In this document: piece by piece, positions 46,900 through 57,343 of the stretch | How the letters are laid out: every line of letters starts with the position of its first letter | Position numbering within the stretch: position 1 is the stretch's first letter | From: Sepioteuthis lessoniana | Lineage: Eukaryota; Mollusca; Cephalopoda; Myopsida; Loliginidae | DNA: 64,000 nucleotides | NCBI GenBank assembly: GCA_963585895.1 | Contig: OY757904.1 | Location: forward strand, 158,454,749-158,518,748 | Direction: 5' to 3' | Made by a program: the position numbers and the translations under genes | Notes under the pieces: model-generated | Databases searched by the model: none | What the model was told of the DNA's origin: nothing | The model's input: only the letters and a program-made list of their open reading frames with translations

Positions 46900-47140
46900 A
46901 AATATAGCTCTTGATTTATCATAATAACCAACTGACGAACTATTTTTTAAAATCCCCAAGTCTCAAGTTTAACCGCCTCTCGCCCCTAGAAACGAGAGTT
47001 CTCTTGATTGACCTTTTAATATATCTCTTCTGGTCACGTCCGGTATAGCCGGTCACCAAGGTCGCTGGTGATGGCCAACGCATTACACCTTGTTGCAATT
47101 TGACTGCTATTGTAGCTAACAATTTACATGCATATAAGTT
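46900..47140 (-). repeat. LTR-related fragment
   Basis: The reverse complement shares the blocks GACCTTGGTGACCGGCTATA / GGACGTGACCAGAAGAG and ATATGCATGTAAATTGTTAG with the LTR-like segment at 44127-44290, but in a different order. Ends not defined. Confidence 0.4.
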
Positions 47141-47509
47141 CTATCTGTTTATCCCGAGAACAGCATTCTTTCAGAGAAAGAGACTATCCCACAACTATCT
47201 GGGGTTAAGTTTGTAGCCTACATATTTTCTTATTTCTTGCTCAAGCACCATTTCCTGTTTTATAAATAATGGGTTCCTTTCACCGTTGACTGAAAGAATA
47301 AACGAATTTCTTTTTCAATACATTTTATTTGCTTTGTTGTTCCAAGAAGAGTATGGGGTAAGTTACAACGATGGTTTTACGTTGTGTATTTTTATCCCTG
47401 GGTTTTACAGAGGTAACTGAACTCCTTAAGTAAGTGAAGAGAAAAAAAAAAAAAAAAAAAAAAAAGACCAAAATGTCCGGATTAAGGATGATATCTCTCT
47501 CAGGCACTA

Positions 47510-47732
47510 CTCCCCAATTACACTGAAAGGAGTATTTACCTAACCCCACTGTCACAAACAGGATGCGACACAGTAAAGCTGATTTAAATTTTTCCTTCTA
47601 GACCGGTAGCCATATCAAGATTAAAAGATACAGTCTACCCTACTATTAACGCAGACTCGTCCAGAATTTGAACCGGGATTGCCGTTTCATTTTCTATGAG
47701 GATGATCAATACACCACGAGCGCCTCCCTGTG
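47510..47732 (-). mobile_element. SINE-A copy
   Basis: Reverse complement: tail (TAACCCCACTGTCACAAACAG), body, box B (CCAGAATTTGAACCGGGATT), head (TATGAGGATGATCAATACAC CACG). A poly-A run of about 24 lies just upstream at 47442-47465. Diverged. Confidence 0.65.
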
Positions 47733-47780
47733 TGCAAACAAATGACTATTATTAAATTGAAATAATTACTTGCTAACATA

Positions 47781-48003
47781 TCATCATCATCTTGTCGTGC
47801 CATTAGCACGGATATTCCTGACCCTCTCTCGCCACCCCTCCCCATCATTCATCGCTTCCGGCAGGTCCTCAGAGCTACACCCCGTATCCTCACCGAACTG
47901 TTGTATGTAGGTGCGAGCTGGCCACCCTGACTTTGCTCGGCCATGTTAAGGGGTTCATAGGAGTACACCACTTATCAGCTCGTCCCTACTTCTCCAGTAG
48001 TAT
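47781..48003 (-). mobile_element. LINE 3' end copy
   Basis: ATCATCATC, then CCGTGCTAATGGCACGAC-type sequence (complement) and the CCTGACCCTCTCTCGCCACC block shared with 15721 and 16137. It ends at 48003 where 48-bp-unit sequence starts without a gap. Confidence 0.7.
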
Positions 48004-48215
48004 TCGATAGAAATACGTGAAACCATAGAACTGTGTACAAATTAATTGTATTAAGATTATTTGGTATCATAGAACAGTGTGCAAGAAGAAAAAAAAGCAA
48101 GAAATACCGACATAAAAAATATTAATATAAATGTATAATGAACGCGATTCGCTAATCTCTAGGCATAAAATAACGTTTGATGGGTTGATATGCCATTAAA
48201 ATTAATCAATCATAT
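48003..48215 (+). mobile_element. 48-bp-unit element, short copy
   Basis: Starts mid-unit (TATTCGATAGAAATACGTGA), one further diverged unit, linker (AATATAAATGTATAATGAAC) and tail GATGGGTTGATATGCCATTAAA. Linker and tail match 32750-32860. Confidence 0.7.
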
Positions 48216-48499
48216 TTTACTCACGAATATTTTAAATTAATTATTCAAGAAACTCCTGAAAAATTAGAAAAATATTAGCTTTGAAAAAAGAGAAAGAAAG
48301 AGATGAATTCTGGTTTAAAGTTTTCCATTTGAAAGATGAGGTTTTGATTGGGCGCCCTGTAGGCATATAAAATTGTGTGCAAAGTATCATTTCGGGGCCA
48401 ATGAATATGGCGATCCCGTAGACTTTTAGAAATGAATGACAACGGTAAAAGCCGGAAGAACAAAAGCAAACGAGTAAGTTTAAAAGGCATATTTTATTT

Positions 48500-49540
48500 G
48501 GCCAAAAATAATACAAAAATTGTTTAAAGGAATTTCTGTTTTAATCGAAAGCGTAAACTTGACAGTTCTTGGTGACTGTATGACTAGATGATGATCGAAC
48601 AGGTTGTTGGTGCTGGTATGTGACCAGGTAGTCTTCAGACGGCCGGAAGGTTAGGCGTGTTGGGTCGCAGAGACAAGCTCGTCGACGTCTCGGTGGTTGA
48701 CTAGGCAGTTAAACCGGGGTCTGATCAGCGTTAGCTACGAGCGAGTTGAAGTTGTTGTAATGTTCGGTGTCCACCGCTCGCGAACTGGTGTAGTCATTGT
48801 GTAAGTCAAGCGGTTCATGGGCCAGGTAATATGACCAGAGTTGTTAGGCTTCGCTGCACTGAGCTAATCGAACTGATACTTCAGGTGTCACTGCATCGAG
48901 TTAGTTGATCAACAACGTCGTGTTTTACGGCACCAGGCTAGTAGGTTGGTAGAGCTGCCAGTCGGTCATCGTCGTTGTTGGTGTCGCTCCGGGCGATAGT
49001 TGATGAGCCCCGAAAAGAGCAGCTGTAGTAGTGGCAAGACAAGTGCCCTGAAAAGGACAGTTGTAGTAACAGGCAGACGTGAGCAGCAGGAAGTTGACAG
49101 AAGCAGGTGGGAAGAGGCAGGAACTAATAGAATAGCGTAGAACGGCTGGAACAGTGCTACACTCAGGTCATCTTCGCATAGAACAGGGCAAAGCAGGGCC
49201 TTTCTAGCAAGACTGATTTTGGCTGCTTATTTAAACGGAAACGGTGATACAACAGCACAGAGTTTTGCAAGATTTCCGGTTTTGAACAAACAATAAATAA
49301 AAATATAGGGAGTAGTTTGCGGCTAAGACAGTATCTACCACTCCCTTCCTTGATTAGATTTTCTTATCAATGCTGACGGTCATTGAAATTTGAAATCTAT
49401 TGGTTTGAAAGGACCAATATAAGTGGTCTCACTTATCGTGTTGTTTTATTTGAAGTGTTGTGTAGGTCCGTGTTTACATATAAAAACAATTGTTAAATAA
49501 AAGAAGTCAGAAAAATTTTGTTTTACTACGGACCGTTTTA
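48500..49540. other. GC-richer unclassified segment
   Basis: 48560-49270 is markedly less AT-rich than its surroundings, with many GTTGGT/GTCGTT motifs and no reading frame. It may be an LTR or a SINE cluster; I could not find paired ends. Confidence 0.35.
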
Positions 49541-50130
49541 TAGGGTTCAAGGGAAATAAAGTTCTTCAAATTTTTCTTTTGATGGTTCGTAATCCTTTTT
49601 CTTTTTTGCCAGAAGTAAGTTTTGGATAATATCACAAGAATTGTATTGTTTCAGCATTGTATTGAGTTGGAAAAATAATCCAATAGCAAAGTTGTACTTA
49701 CTTCATAACCCCTTTTTTGGGACCTCTTGAAAGCGTGTCTGCACGCAAAGCATTGTTCAAGAGACCGATTATCTTCTTTCCGGAAGTGGGGTCTTAAACA
49801 TGGGCCGATTACCAAAAACTCTTTCCGCTTCTTTATTTATTTATTTTGAATCTTAGAAAAAATGTATTTATTTTATTTCAATTCTTTATTATTATTCATC
49901 TTTATTTTGTTGTATTTTATTCTCCAACAAACCTTACGGAGGCTGTGAATCAAGGAGGTCATTTTCAAACGAGTCGGCATAAGCACTCAGATTTGCCAGA
50001 CAACATTTAAAGCCAGACAACATTCTGTGCCTTTAGCTTAATGTTTATGATCGTTGTAAATAGAATCAGTGACCCGAGTTCAAACAAGATTGTGTAGCAG
50101 AAAGAAACTTGTATTTGTTGTTTGGCGCCT
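49541..50130. other. No feature recognised, apart from a SINE-A head fragment
   Basis: AT-rich sequence. A SINE-A-like head fragment (GTTTATGATCGTTGTAAATAG, GACCCGAGTTCAAAC) lies at 50043-50095. Confidence 0.4.
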
Positions 50131-50138
50131 AATTTAAT

Positions 50139-50498
50139 TTGGCCGTTAGAGTCGCCGAACATTTTCACCCAATCAGGATGACCTGTCCTATTCAGCCCGA
50201 ACCATTTTTCCTAGCAGCACTAAAAATTGAAGAAAGCCTGCGAATCTCTCTCTTCCTCAGAAATCCTCAATGGGAACGGACGTTTTATCGTCTGCTCCTG
50301 AATAGCAGTAGCAGCATCATACACTATGAGGAGAGCCATCTAGTTTATGGACCCCTTGGGTCTATTCTTCTAGACCAAGGGATCCTAGTTAAAAAAAGCA
50401 AATTAGATGATACACTCTATCAACTTCCTACCTTCTTTCCTTACTACGAAACCTCGCAGCATATCAGTGTAAACCCCTTTACTTCATGCTGTCATTAA
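50139..50498 (+). other. 119-residue open frame of unknown nature
   Basis: Starts at ATT-TGG-CC followed by an in-frame start and runs to TAA at 50496. The translation has mixed composition (EHFHPIRMTCPIQPEPFF, WERTFYRLLLN, LVYGPLGSILLDQGILVKK) and no low complexity, unlike most ORFs here. No promoter, no splice context, no family recognised. It could be a repeat-derived frame, a terminal exon, or chance. Confidence 0.2.
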
Positions 50499-50577
50499 AA
50501 CCTTGATACAAAACCTAACGACGTCTTCGTTCTTCTCCACCACCTTTATTTTCCATCAACATTTAGTGAGGGGATAA

Positions 50578-50690
50578 CAACCAACGTAATACCAACGCTA
50601 CCAACGAAATACCAACGCTACCAACGTAATACCAACGCAACCAATGTAATACCAACATAAGCAACGTAAAACCAACTTAAACCAAAAACC
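50578..50690. repeat. 20-bp tandem repeat, about 5.5 units
   Basis: Units of CCAACGTAATACCAACGCTA, themselves two related 10-mers, decaying towards the right. Confidence 0.9.
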
Positions 50691-50776
50691 TAATAATAAT
50701 AATATCCCCATAATTGTTTGTTTTTCGCTTCGCGCAAAATGTGTTTGGGGAAAGACATTATTCTATAAATTCTTCA

Positions 50777-50935
50777 CCTGGCTATAGCGGAAACAGGGTT
50801 CTTTAGCCATGGTTAGGCAACCTGTCTAAGAGAAGGGAAACTCTGACTTCTTGTCAGCTTTACTCCACTTAAGAAATTGACTTTGTGCCATATCCTTACC
50901 CTGAAGAAGGGGTTGGGTAAATACAAACATTAGTC
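50777..50935 (+). mobile_element. SINE-A, 3' part
   Basis: Body and tail only: GGGTTCTTTAGCCATGGTTA, AGAGAAGGGAAACTCTGACT, TTGACTTTGTGCCATATCC, GAAGGGGTTGGGTAAATAC. Confidence 0.65.
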
Positions 50936-51505
50936 TCAGAAGTTATTAATCCAGAAAAGTGAAAACAATTCTTACAGAGTATCTTACATAAGATAAAAGA
51001 CAATAAACCCGGCCATGTGCCATAATTCACACTTGTTGGGATATGGGTAAACATCACCTTCTCTAAGCGAAAAATGCTTATTGTAGAACAAGGTTACCAA
51101 TAAGTTATATTCGGAATATAATCTGTTACCCACCACCTCTTGGAAAAGTGGCAGCAGACGCCCATGGTTGAGAGGAATTTGTGTGTATGTAAAACGAAAG
51201 AATGTGATAATATACGGTAAAACCTGAAGGCAGAGGTAATCTTATGCTATGTGGCAAATGCCACTGTAACTACCTCCCGTCCCCATCTATCTCGTTTTTA
51301 TTTTTGCTGGTCTAACATTTACACGTTGTCCTTCGCCTTCTATTTACACATTCCCTACTTATTATAAGTGTATATATCCCACGCAGAGCTAGATCTGTTC
51401 GTTCAGCCACACGTGAATAACGCGGCACATGGAACTTGTGAGTGTTTCTTTTTTTTTTTTCATTCACAGACGATTGACGTTTGTTGTCATGTAAACACAC
51501 TGACT
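50936..51505. other. No feature recognised
   Basis: Unassigned sequence before the purine tract. Confidence 0.4.
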
Positions 51506-51506
51506 G

Positions 51507-51781
51507 GAAAAGAAAAGGAAAAGAATAGAAAAAGAAAAAGAAAAGAAAAGAAAAGAAAAAGAAAAGAAAAGAAAAGAAAAGAAAAGAAAAAGAAAAAGAA
51601 AACAAAAGAAAAGAAAAGAAAGAGAAAAGAAAAGAAAAAGAAAAAGAAAAAGAAAAGAAAAAGAAAAGAAAAGAAAAGAAAAAGAAAAGAAAAGGAAAGA
51701 AAAAGAAAAAGAAAAAGAAAAGAAAAAGAAAAAGAAAAGAAAAGAAAAGAAAAGAAAAGAAAAGAAAAGAAAAGAAAAGAA
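51507..51781. repeat. (GAAAA)n purine-only microsatellite, about 275 bp
   Basis: GAAAA/GAAAAA units with a few GG variants; the plus strand is almost entirely A and G. Lys-rich (plus) and Phe/Ser-rich (minus) ORFs across it are artefacts. Such tracts can form triplex (H-DNA). Confidence 0.97.
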
Positions 51782-51889
51782 ATTCTATCTTTTGTTATCC
51801 TTGTCGTCACTATTAACAAGCGTTTCTAAAATATTTTGTTTAATTCTATTCCATAACTTTCAGCGCTATTCTTACACTCGTACTGCTAG

Positions 51890-52020
51890 ATTTGCTTAAT
51901 GGCATATCAAACTTTGTGGGTTATTTAATGCTAAAGCCATCCTTGTCGAAGAACAGCAATTATATAACCCATTGCTGGGAGTATAATAGGGTTCATACCT
52001 TTCCCAAGAGTCCGTACAAA
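51890..52020 (-). mobile_element. SINE-B, 3' half
   Basis: Tail TTAATGGCATATCAAACTTT, body CCTTGTCGAAGAACAGCAAT, GGGTTCATACCTTTCCCAAGAG; breaks off before the head. Confidence 0.65.
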
Positions 52021-52164
52021 TCGGGATGAAATAAGCTTCTTTTTTGGATCAATCCAAATGATATTGATCGGCTAATACTTATTAAAACTTGGATTTCTAA
52101 AGCAATCGATAGAAAACGGCTTGTTGGTTGGGCTTTGAATATAATGAACTGTATCTCCACCTCG

Positions 52165-52400
52165 CAAAAATAGGGTGTCATGTGTGACACTAAACCGTAA
52201 GTGGTTATTAGGCTTTAGTTTTGAAGCTCAGGGAGAGTAGGGTAACCCTTCATTACCATTACTCTCGGGTCGACTCTGACTCGGAGTTGTAGTACCTGTT
52301 GGGTTCCCATCAATGGGTCAAATATAATTGTTTAAAAATTATTAGTATTTGATAGGAATACTTTATATCATAACAGTGTGTAGAAACTCTTAAGAAACCT
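52165..52400 (+). mobile_element. 48-bp-unit element copy
   Basis: Arm (GTGACACTAAACCGTAAGTG, CTCTGACTCGGAGTTGTAGT, AATGGGTCAAATATAATTG) and one unit (ATTTGATAGGAATACTTTAT). Confidence 0.65.
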
Positions 52401-52459
52401 TGCTCTATCGATGGGGCTTAGAATACGCAGGCTGTATCTCTCTTGCGAAAGGAGTAAGA

Positions 52460-52690
52460 ACGTCACATAAAGGGGTATTCTGGGTATCCCTTTAAACTGC
52501 ATCTAATATTTAGGTTTCAGTTCAGGAGATTTAGGGAGTGTAGAGTACTCGTTCATTGGTGTTACTCCCATGGACGCCCTGACTCGGAGTGGTGGTTCTT
52601 GTTAGGGTCACATCTATCAGTCAAATAGATCTATTCGCAAATTATTTGTATTAAATTGGAATACTTGAAAAAGTATGTAACCAAACACTG
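52460..52690 (+). mobile_element. 48-bp-unit element copy
   Basis: A second arm (AGGTTTCAGTTCAGGAGATT, CCTGACTCGGAGTGGTGGTT, CACATCTATCAGTCAAATAG) and part of one unit (AAATTGGAATACTTGAAA). In the same direction as the copy at 52165. Confidence 0.65.
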
Positions 52691-52814
52691 TAAGCAAAAA
52701 TCTCCCACTCTCTCTTTCTCTCTCTCTCTAGTCTTGTAACCTAATTTGGTCGTGGGCACTTCTCATGAAGCGTGTCTCGGGCAGAAATAATCAGGTAGAA
52801 CCTACTTCACTCCA

Positions 52815-53024
52815 GATCTACAACTGGTTTCAATTCAGAATTTTTCTTCTTCTATAGTAGTTGTCATACCAAAATTAAGGAGTCCAGTTTGTTACACTTT
52901 TCATTGGACGGAAATAATTGTATTCATACCTTTCGTAAGGGTAGTAGTGAAATGTAAACAGCCTTATTCAAGATTTGAACTCGGGTCGCTTAGTCCATTT
53001 CCTACGACAATACCCGTTAAGCCT
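52815..53024 (-). mobile_element. SINE-A copy
   Basis: Reverse complement: ATCTACAACTGGTTTCAATTC, body, box B (AAGATTTGAACTCGGGTCGC), head (TTTCCTACGACAATACCCGT). Confidence 0.65.
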
Positions 53025-53269
53025 CCATCGTCGCAAATTCAGCTGTCTAAAAATGAGTATACCGCTTAGATATTCATGCAGTTTTCTTTTTGGTTAAAGA
53101 AAGTCTTATTTGTGGTTTAAGAGATGCGATTCTATAAATAAATAGAGTCTTATAATATTTGTTTTGATTGTATAATATTCCACAAAAATATTTCTCGAAT
53201 TAAAACCCAACCTACTTTCCACATCTTCATTTATCACGGCAAAGAAAAAAGTTATGTTTTATACATTAA

Positions 53270-53480
53270 TCAACTAAATGTATGAGATACCCGGCGGCCA
53301 TTGCTGGAGTGACAAAGTGACAGCAAGTCTCCTCACATATTCAACATTACCTATCTCAATATCGTCAGACACGCAAATTCCAACAACATCTCTCTCTAAT
53401 TCATCTAACTTCGCATTTAGTGTTTTTGGTACTGATCCAAGTGTGCCATCTATTATTGGCATGACCATAACCTTCATGTT
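53270..53480 (-). pseudogene. LINE C-terminal fragment
   Basis: The minus strand reads MKVMVMPIIDGTLGSVPKTL, then LDELERDVVGICVSDDIEIG. This resembles the V-V-P-V-V-x-G-A-L-G-x-V-P-K stretch near the C-terminus of a LINE polyprotein. Truncated on both sides. The plus-strand frame across it is a shadow. Confidence 0.55.
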
Positions 53481-53856
53481 CTAAACAATTTTTCGTAGCT
53501 CTAAGACAGTGTCTTCTTATTTTACCTCTTTTTCGTTCGCTTTTATTTTTCTTCAGTCATCCTCTGGCACATCTACATTTACGGTTTGAGAAGTTCTTTG
53601 TTCTTTGGAAATCTTCTCAATTGAATCAGGTGTTCTGTTGGGTGGTGGTGGGGGTGGTGATTTAGATCTCAAAATCCTAGAGTAGCAATATATTCATATG
53701 CCTATTATTTTCAACTAAAGTTTGTGTCGATCCTATTTATATACATTGCTAAACCTAAATTGTTTGCACAGTTCATAGTGTATAACTGCACATAATCTAT
53801 CGTGCCTGTTTTATATTATTTTAAAGTAAGTTCGTTGCATTTACTTAAAATTGGTT

Positions 53857-54093
53857 GGTTGGTTTCTTTGTTTAATTGCATATCAACTTTTGTAGGTTAT
53901 TTAATGCCAAAGCTATTCTTCGAGAAGAACAGTAGTGGTACTATTTAACCCATAGCTGGGAGGATAAGGGGGTTCATACCTTTCCCAAGGGTATTTGCCC
54001 GAAAGTGAATGTAATAGCGCGACTGGAGTACGAACTCGCTTACTACAATTCCGTAGTCCATCACTTTAATCATTGCACCACGAGGACACCCCC
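53857..54093 (-). mobile_element. SINE-B, full length
   Basis: About 237 bp: tail TTAATTGCATATCAACTTTTG, body CTTCGAGAAGAACAGTAGTG and GGGTTCATACCTTTCCCAAGG, box B GGAGTACGAACTCGCTTAC (complement side), head ATCATTGCACCACGAGGACA. Confidence 0.8.
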
Positions 54094-54237
54094 ACTTAAA
54101 ATTGGATTTATCGTTTCATCTTCATGATCAGCATCTATGTCACTTGAGATTTTATTTATTTCTACTTTAGTTTGTCCTGATGCCACGATAATGAATTCCG
54201 TTTCCCTTTTTATGTGTCCTCTGTATAACTTTAAAGG

Positions 54238-54405
54238 TATTGGTGGCATAACGGTTATAAGTACCGAAAATAGAATTAGTGAGCAGAGTACAAATTCTGT
54301 TCAAGACTTCCTTCATTTGGCAATAATGATCTTAAGAAAGGCATGGATCCAATTCTCTCCCCAGCTATGAGCGAAATAGCGAGGCAGTTTGAGTCCTTTG
54401 ACTTT
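54238..54405 (+). mobile_element. SINE-A, 5' part
   Basis: Head GGTGGCATAACGGTTATAAG, diverged box B GAGTACAAATTCTGTTCAAG, body CTTAAGAAAGGCATGGATCC; the tail is missing. Confidence 0.6.
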
Positions 54406-54499
54406 GCAAGTGTCCAGGTAGTTTAAATGGAAAAGTACGAATTGCAAATTGCGGAGAATTCAAAGGGAAACCATGCTCCTATTTTTCCTTAGAGCTGTC

Positions 54500-54632
54500 A
54501 TATTAGTTATTTATTAACCCTCGCTTAGTTGTGTCAAAAGGCTGGATGTATGCACCCCCAGTGAGATTCGAACTCACTTGTAATGGTTTGCTAGTCGAAA
54601 TTGCTAACCATTACACCACTCGAGGTTTCCAA
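54500..54632 (-). mobile_element. tRNA-derived element (SINE-D or tRNA pseudogene)
   Basis: Minus strand from about 54629: CCTCGAGTGGTGTAATGGTT (box A), then GTGAGTTCGAATCTCACTGG (perfect T-arm with box B), followed by a short tail ending GAGGGTTAATAAATAAC. The T arm pairs well, but the 5' and 3' acceptor segments do not, and no anticodon stem forms cleanly. I therefore do not call a functional tRNA. Confidence 0.6.
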
Positions 54633-54837
54633 AAAGCAGTAATAGTAATACGAAATTTACTTGATAAAGGAATCTGTGGTGAGGCATGATCGATTAACTA
54701 TTGAAAAGGACATAGTGATTTCCATTTTATTCTTCATAACTATATTACCACGAATAGTTTTTCCTCCGTATTTCTCTCTTTCTCGCCTTACTAATTTTTC
54801 CTGCGTTTTTTCTCTCTTATTCCGCTGTTTCGAGCGG

Positions 54838-54838
<1 letters not shown>

Positions 54839-54888
<50 letters not shown>
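54839..54888. repeat. (TA)n microsatellite
   Basis: About 24 TA units. Confidence 0.95.
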
Positions 54889-54892
<4 letters not shown>

Positions 54893-55257
54893 AAGTATGT
54901 GGAAAGTTGGCTGGGTTGAGTGTTTGATTTATCCAACTTTTCACATATTTCTATCAGACTGTCAGATTTACTACAAATCTATCGTTTCAATGTATATATA
55001 TATATAAAGTTTGCAATACTTATCAATATTTATGAATATAGTTATATTGTTAGATGTTTTTTTTCTAAATAAAGAGTGTTAAGTATCGTTGATATCGTTG
55101 ATAGAGTATTAGTTGAAATAGTGTAGAGTCAAAGGCACTTGATAAATGTTAGTTTCTTGTCTATATAATCAGGGACTCAGGGTCACACAGGCAAGAAACG
55201 GATAAATATATATTCACTGCACTGTTGTGCATATTTTAGTCATATTTTATTCACATG

Positions 55258-55498
55258 GCTCATTGGCCTAGCGTTCGCCAATGGTCCGGGAGACCTGGGT
55301 TCAATCCCAGGTCACGTCATATCAAAAACTTTAAAATCGGTACTTAATACCTCCTTGCTTAACACTCAGCCATATAAGGTACGTATCAAGGGTAAAGTCA
55401 AGCAATCTAAGGAAAGGAGTGGCGCCCTCCCCTACACCTCAGTTTAGTAGCTATTGAAAAGGGAGCCTTCTGGTCGCCCTTGACTACGGTCGCCAACA
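55258..55498 (+). mobile_element. SINE-C, uninterrupted copy
   Basis: tRNA-like head (GGCTCATTGGCCTAGCGTTC; box B CTGGGTTCAATCCCAGGTCA), body (CCTTGCTTAACACTCAGCC, GGAGTGGCGCCCTCCCCTAC) and tail GGGAGCCTTCTGGTCGCCCT ... CTACGGTCGCCAAC. Unlike the copy at 2456, it has no inverted copy of the tail at its 5' side. Confidence 0.8.
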
Positions 55499-55689
55499 AC
55501 AACTTGTTCACTTGAACACAGTTCTTGGCGCTGCCGATTTCTTTACCGCATTCTTCCTTTATTTACTAGTCGTCTGTCGATGTTATCTTGGCATAAATGT
55601 CTCGTTTGAAAGCTGGTCTTGCAGACCATCATTATTATAGTAAGTTCGATTCTTACTGAGTACATTGTGCACGGACCTTCTTCTTCTGT

Positions 55690-55740
55690 TATTATTATTA
55701 TTATTATTATTATCATTATTATTATTATATCTTTAAGTGA

Positions 55741-55810
<70 letters not shown>
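55690..55810. repeat. (ATT)n, (CA)n and (TA)n in series
   Basis: ATT units to 55728, a CA tract from 55742 and a TA tract to about 55808. Confidence 0.95.
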
Positions 55811-55851
55811 GTTATATACAGATATATGCATTTATTTGGGTTCCATTTATT

Positions 55852-55995
55852 TAGAGTCCCCTGGCTTAAGTGCTGGACAGTGACACAATAGTAAACGAGT
55901 TCGAACACCAATCGAGCTCTACTGTTCTTCTCCAGTAATAGCTTTGGCATTAAATAACCCTCGAAGGTTAATATGCATTTAAACAAATCGACCAA
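55852..55995 (+). mobile_element. SINE-B, internally shortened copy
   Basis: Head GAGTCCCCTGGCTTAAGTGC, box B CGAGTTCGAACACCAATCG, then directly the end of the body (TACTGTTCTTCTCCAG) and tail GAAGGTTAATATGCATTTAA. The middle block is deleted. Confidence 0.65.
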
Positions 55996-56424
55996 ACAAT
56001 CTATTGATTTAAAACGAGAAAAATTTCCCGAAGATGCGCAGAGTAGAGGTGAAAGTAATCTTCTGCACTTCGCATTTATTTGGCTGTCTAGGTTTGTTGA
56101 CAAATTCACCGACAAATTCACCAATTCTAGTGTTCCGACAACAACTAGTATTGGTTTTGTTTTCAGTTACCACGGTCTGTGAATTTTCACCTCTACATTC
56201 TTATATTTGGGAAGCTTTTCAAATTCTTTAAGAATAATATTTCGATCAGCTGGAAGAAAAATATCGATTAAAAATCTTATTTTATCTTTCAAATATTAAT
56301 CCTTATTTTTGTTCTGTGCGAATTCTTCACACCAACATCAGCTGGTTGTCTTTCTTTGTAGTTTAAAGTGAGAGCAAGTCTCATCAAGTCTCCCAGACTC
56401 TTCTCTGTATTCGAGCAGTTCTTA

Positions 56425-56900
56425 ACAATGCAGTTGTCTAGATGGTCACAATTCTTCCACTGATTTCCAATTCTTCCAGTTCCATTTTTAAACCTTTGAG
56501 GAACAGTTCAAACGCATCAACTACCATATGTATCACCCACCTCCTCTTGTTCTGCAGCATTTTTAGTTCTCTGTAAAGGATCGAGTATTTGCTTATCTTT
56601 TCACTTTCCGTCATTTTCCCTCTGTGGTCCGTCGGAAAACAAAATTCATCAGATATCAAATTCTTTTTTTCTTGCAAATAAATATTTGGTCTAGTCTTGT
56701 GGCCACGATTGGGTGAGCCGTTGGTATCCAAAAATCCCAGAGAATTTTTGGCGTTTCATTCTCTTGGACTGATTCTGGTTTGTGCATATACTCTTTGGTT
56801 GTATGGACAAATTTTAATCTCTTGCTCAATTCCTTGTAGATCTCCTTTCCTGCCCAGTCACACTTGGTCTTGTACTCTTTTTGTACGAGTTTGCTGCGTA
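56425..56900 (-). pseudogene. LINE C-terminal region
   Basis: The minus strand reads CDWAGKEIYKELSKRLKF, then ESVQENETPKILWDF, and after a frameshift SDEFCFPTDHRGKMTESEKI, SKYSILYRELKML and LEELEISGRIVTI. This fits the C-terminal domain of the same LINE type as at 53270 (K-I-L-W-D-F motif, then a V-P-G-D-x-R-like motif). Broken frame. Confidence 0.65.
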
Positions 56901-56934
56901 ATATTGGATTTATTCAACATTAAGAACGTTACGC

Positions 56935-57343
56935 CTACAAGCACTTAGTCCACTTGTGAGTCATCAGGTCACCTTTTTAGTTTGTCTGAAAGAAACACAA
57001 TTAACCGAGGTACGCCTCAGCCTGTTGAGAGGTTCCGTTAAAAGGTAGATACCTCGGAAAAGTAGACTATCATATTCACCCCGGCCAAATAAATTTACCA
57101 TCCATATAATTGCGGTGCACAACTTTCTTTATGGGAGCGACGAAGTAATGTTTCCTCTGATGTGGGCTCATTAAGATTCGATTCCTCAAAAGGTGCAGGT
57201 AATACTGTTCTGTCTTCCCGTAGGACAATTATCAGTCACTGGAAGGGCTGTGTCTTTCTGTGGTTCCCCTTTGAGTGTCATACAAGCTGACGTAAAGACT
57301 GGCCCGGGTTTTCGCAGCCAGGAAGGAAGAGATATACCTACGT
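56935..57343. other. No feature recognised
   Basis: Moderately GC-rich; no open frame or repeat identified. Confidence 0.4.

Noticed and set aside
51368..51829. Lys/Glu-rich 153-residue ORF and its Phe/Ser-rich antisense
   Set aside because: Both come from the GAAAA microsatellite.
53278..53484. 68-residue plus-strand ORF
   Set aside because: Shadow of a LINE C-terminal fragment on the minus strand.
54554..54630. Functional tRNA gene on the minus strand
   Set aside because: The T arm is good, but acceptor and anticodon stems do not pair and a SINE-like tail follows.
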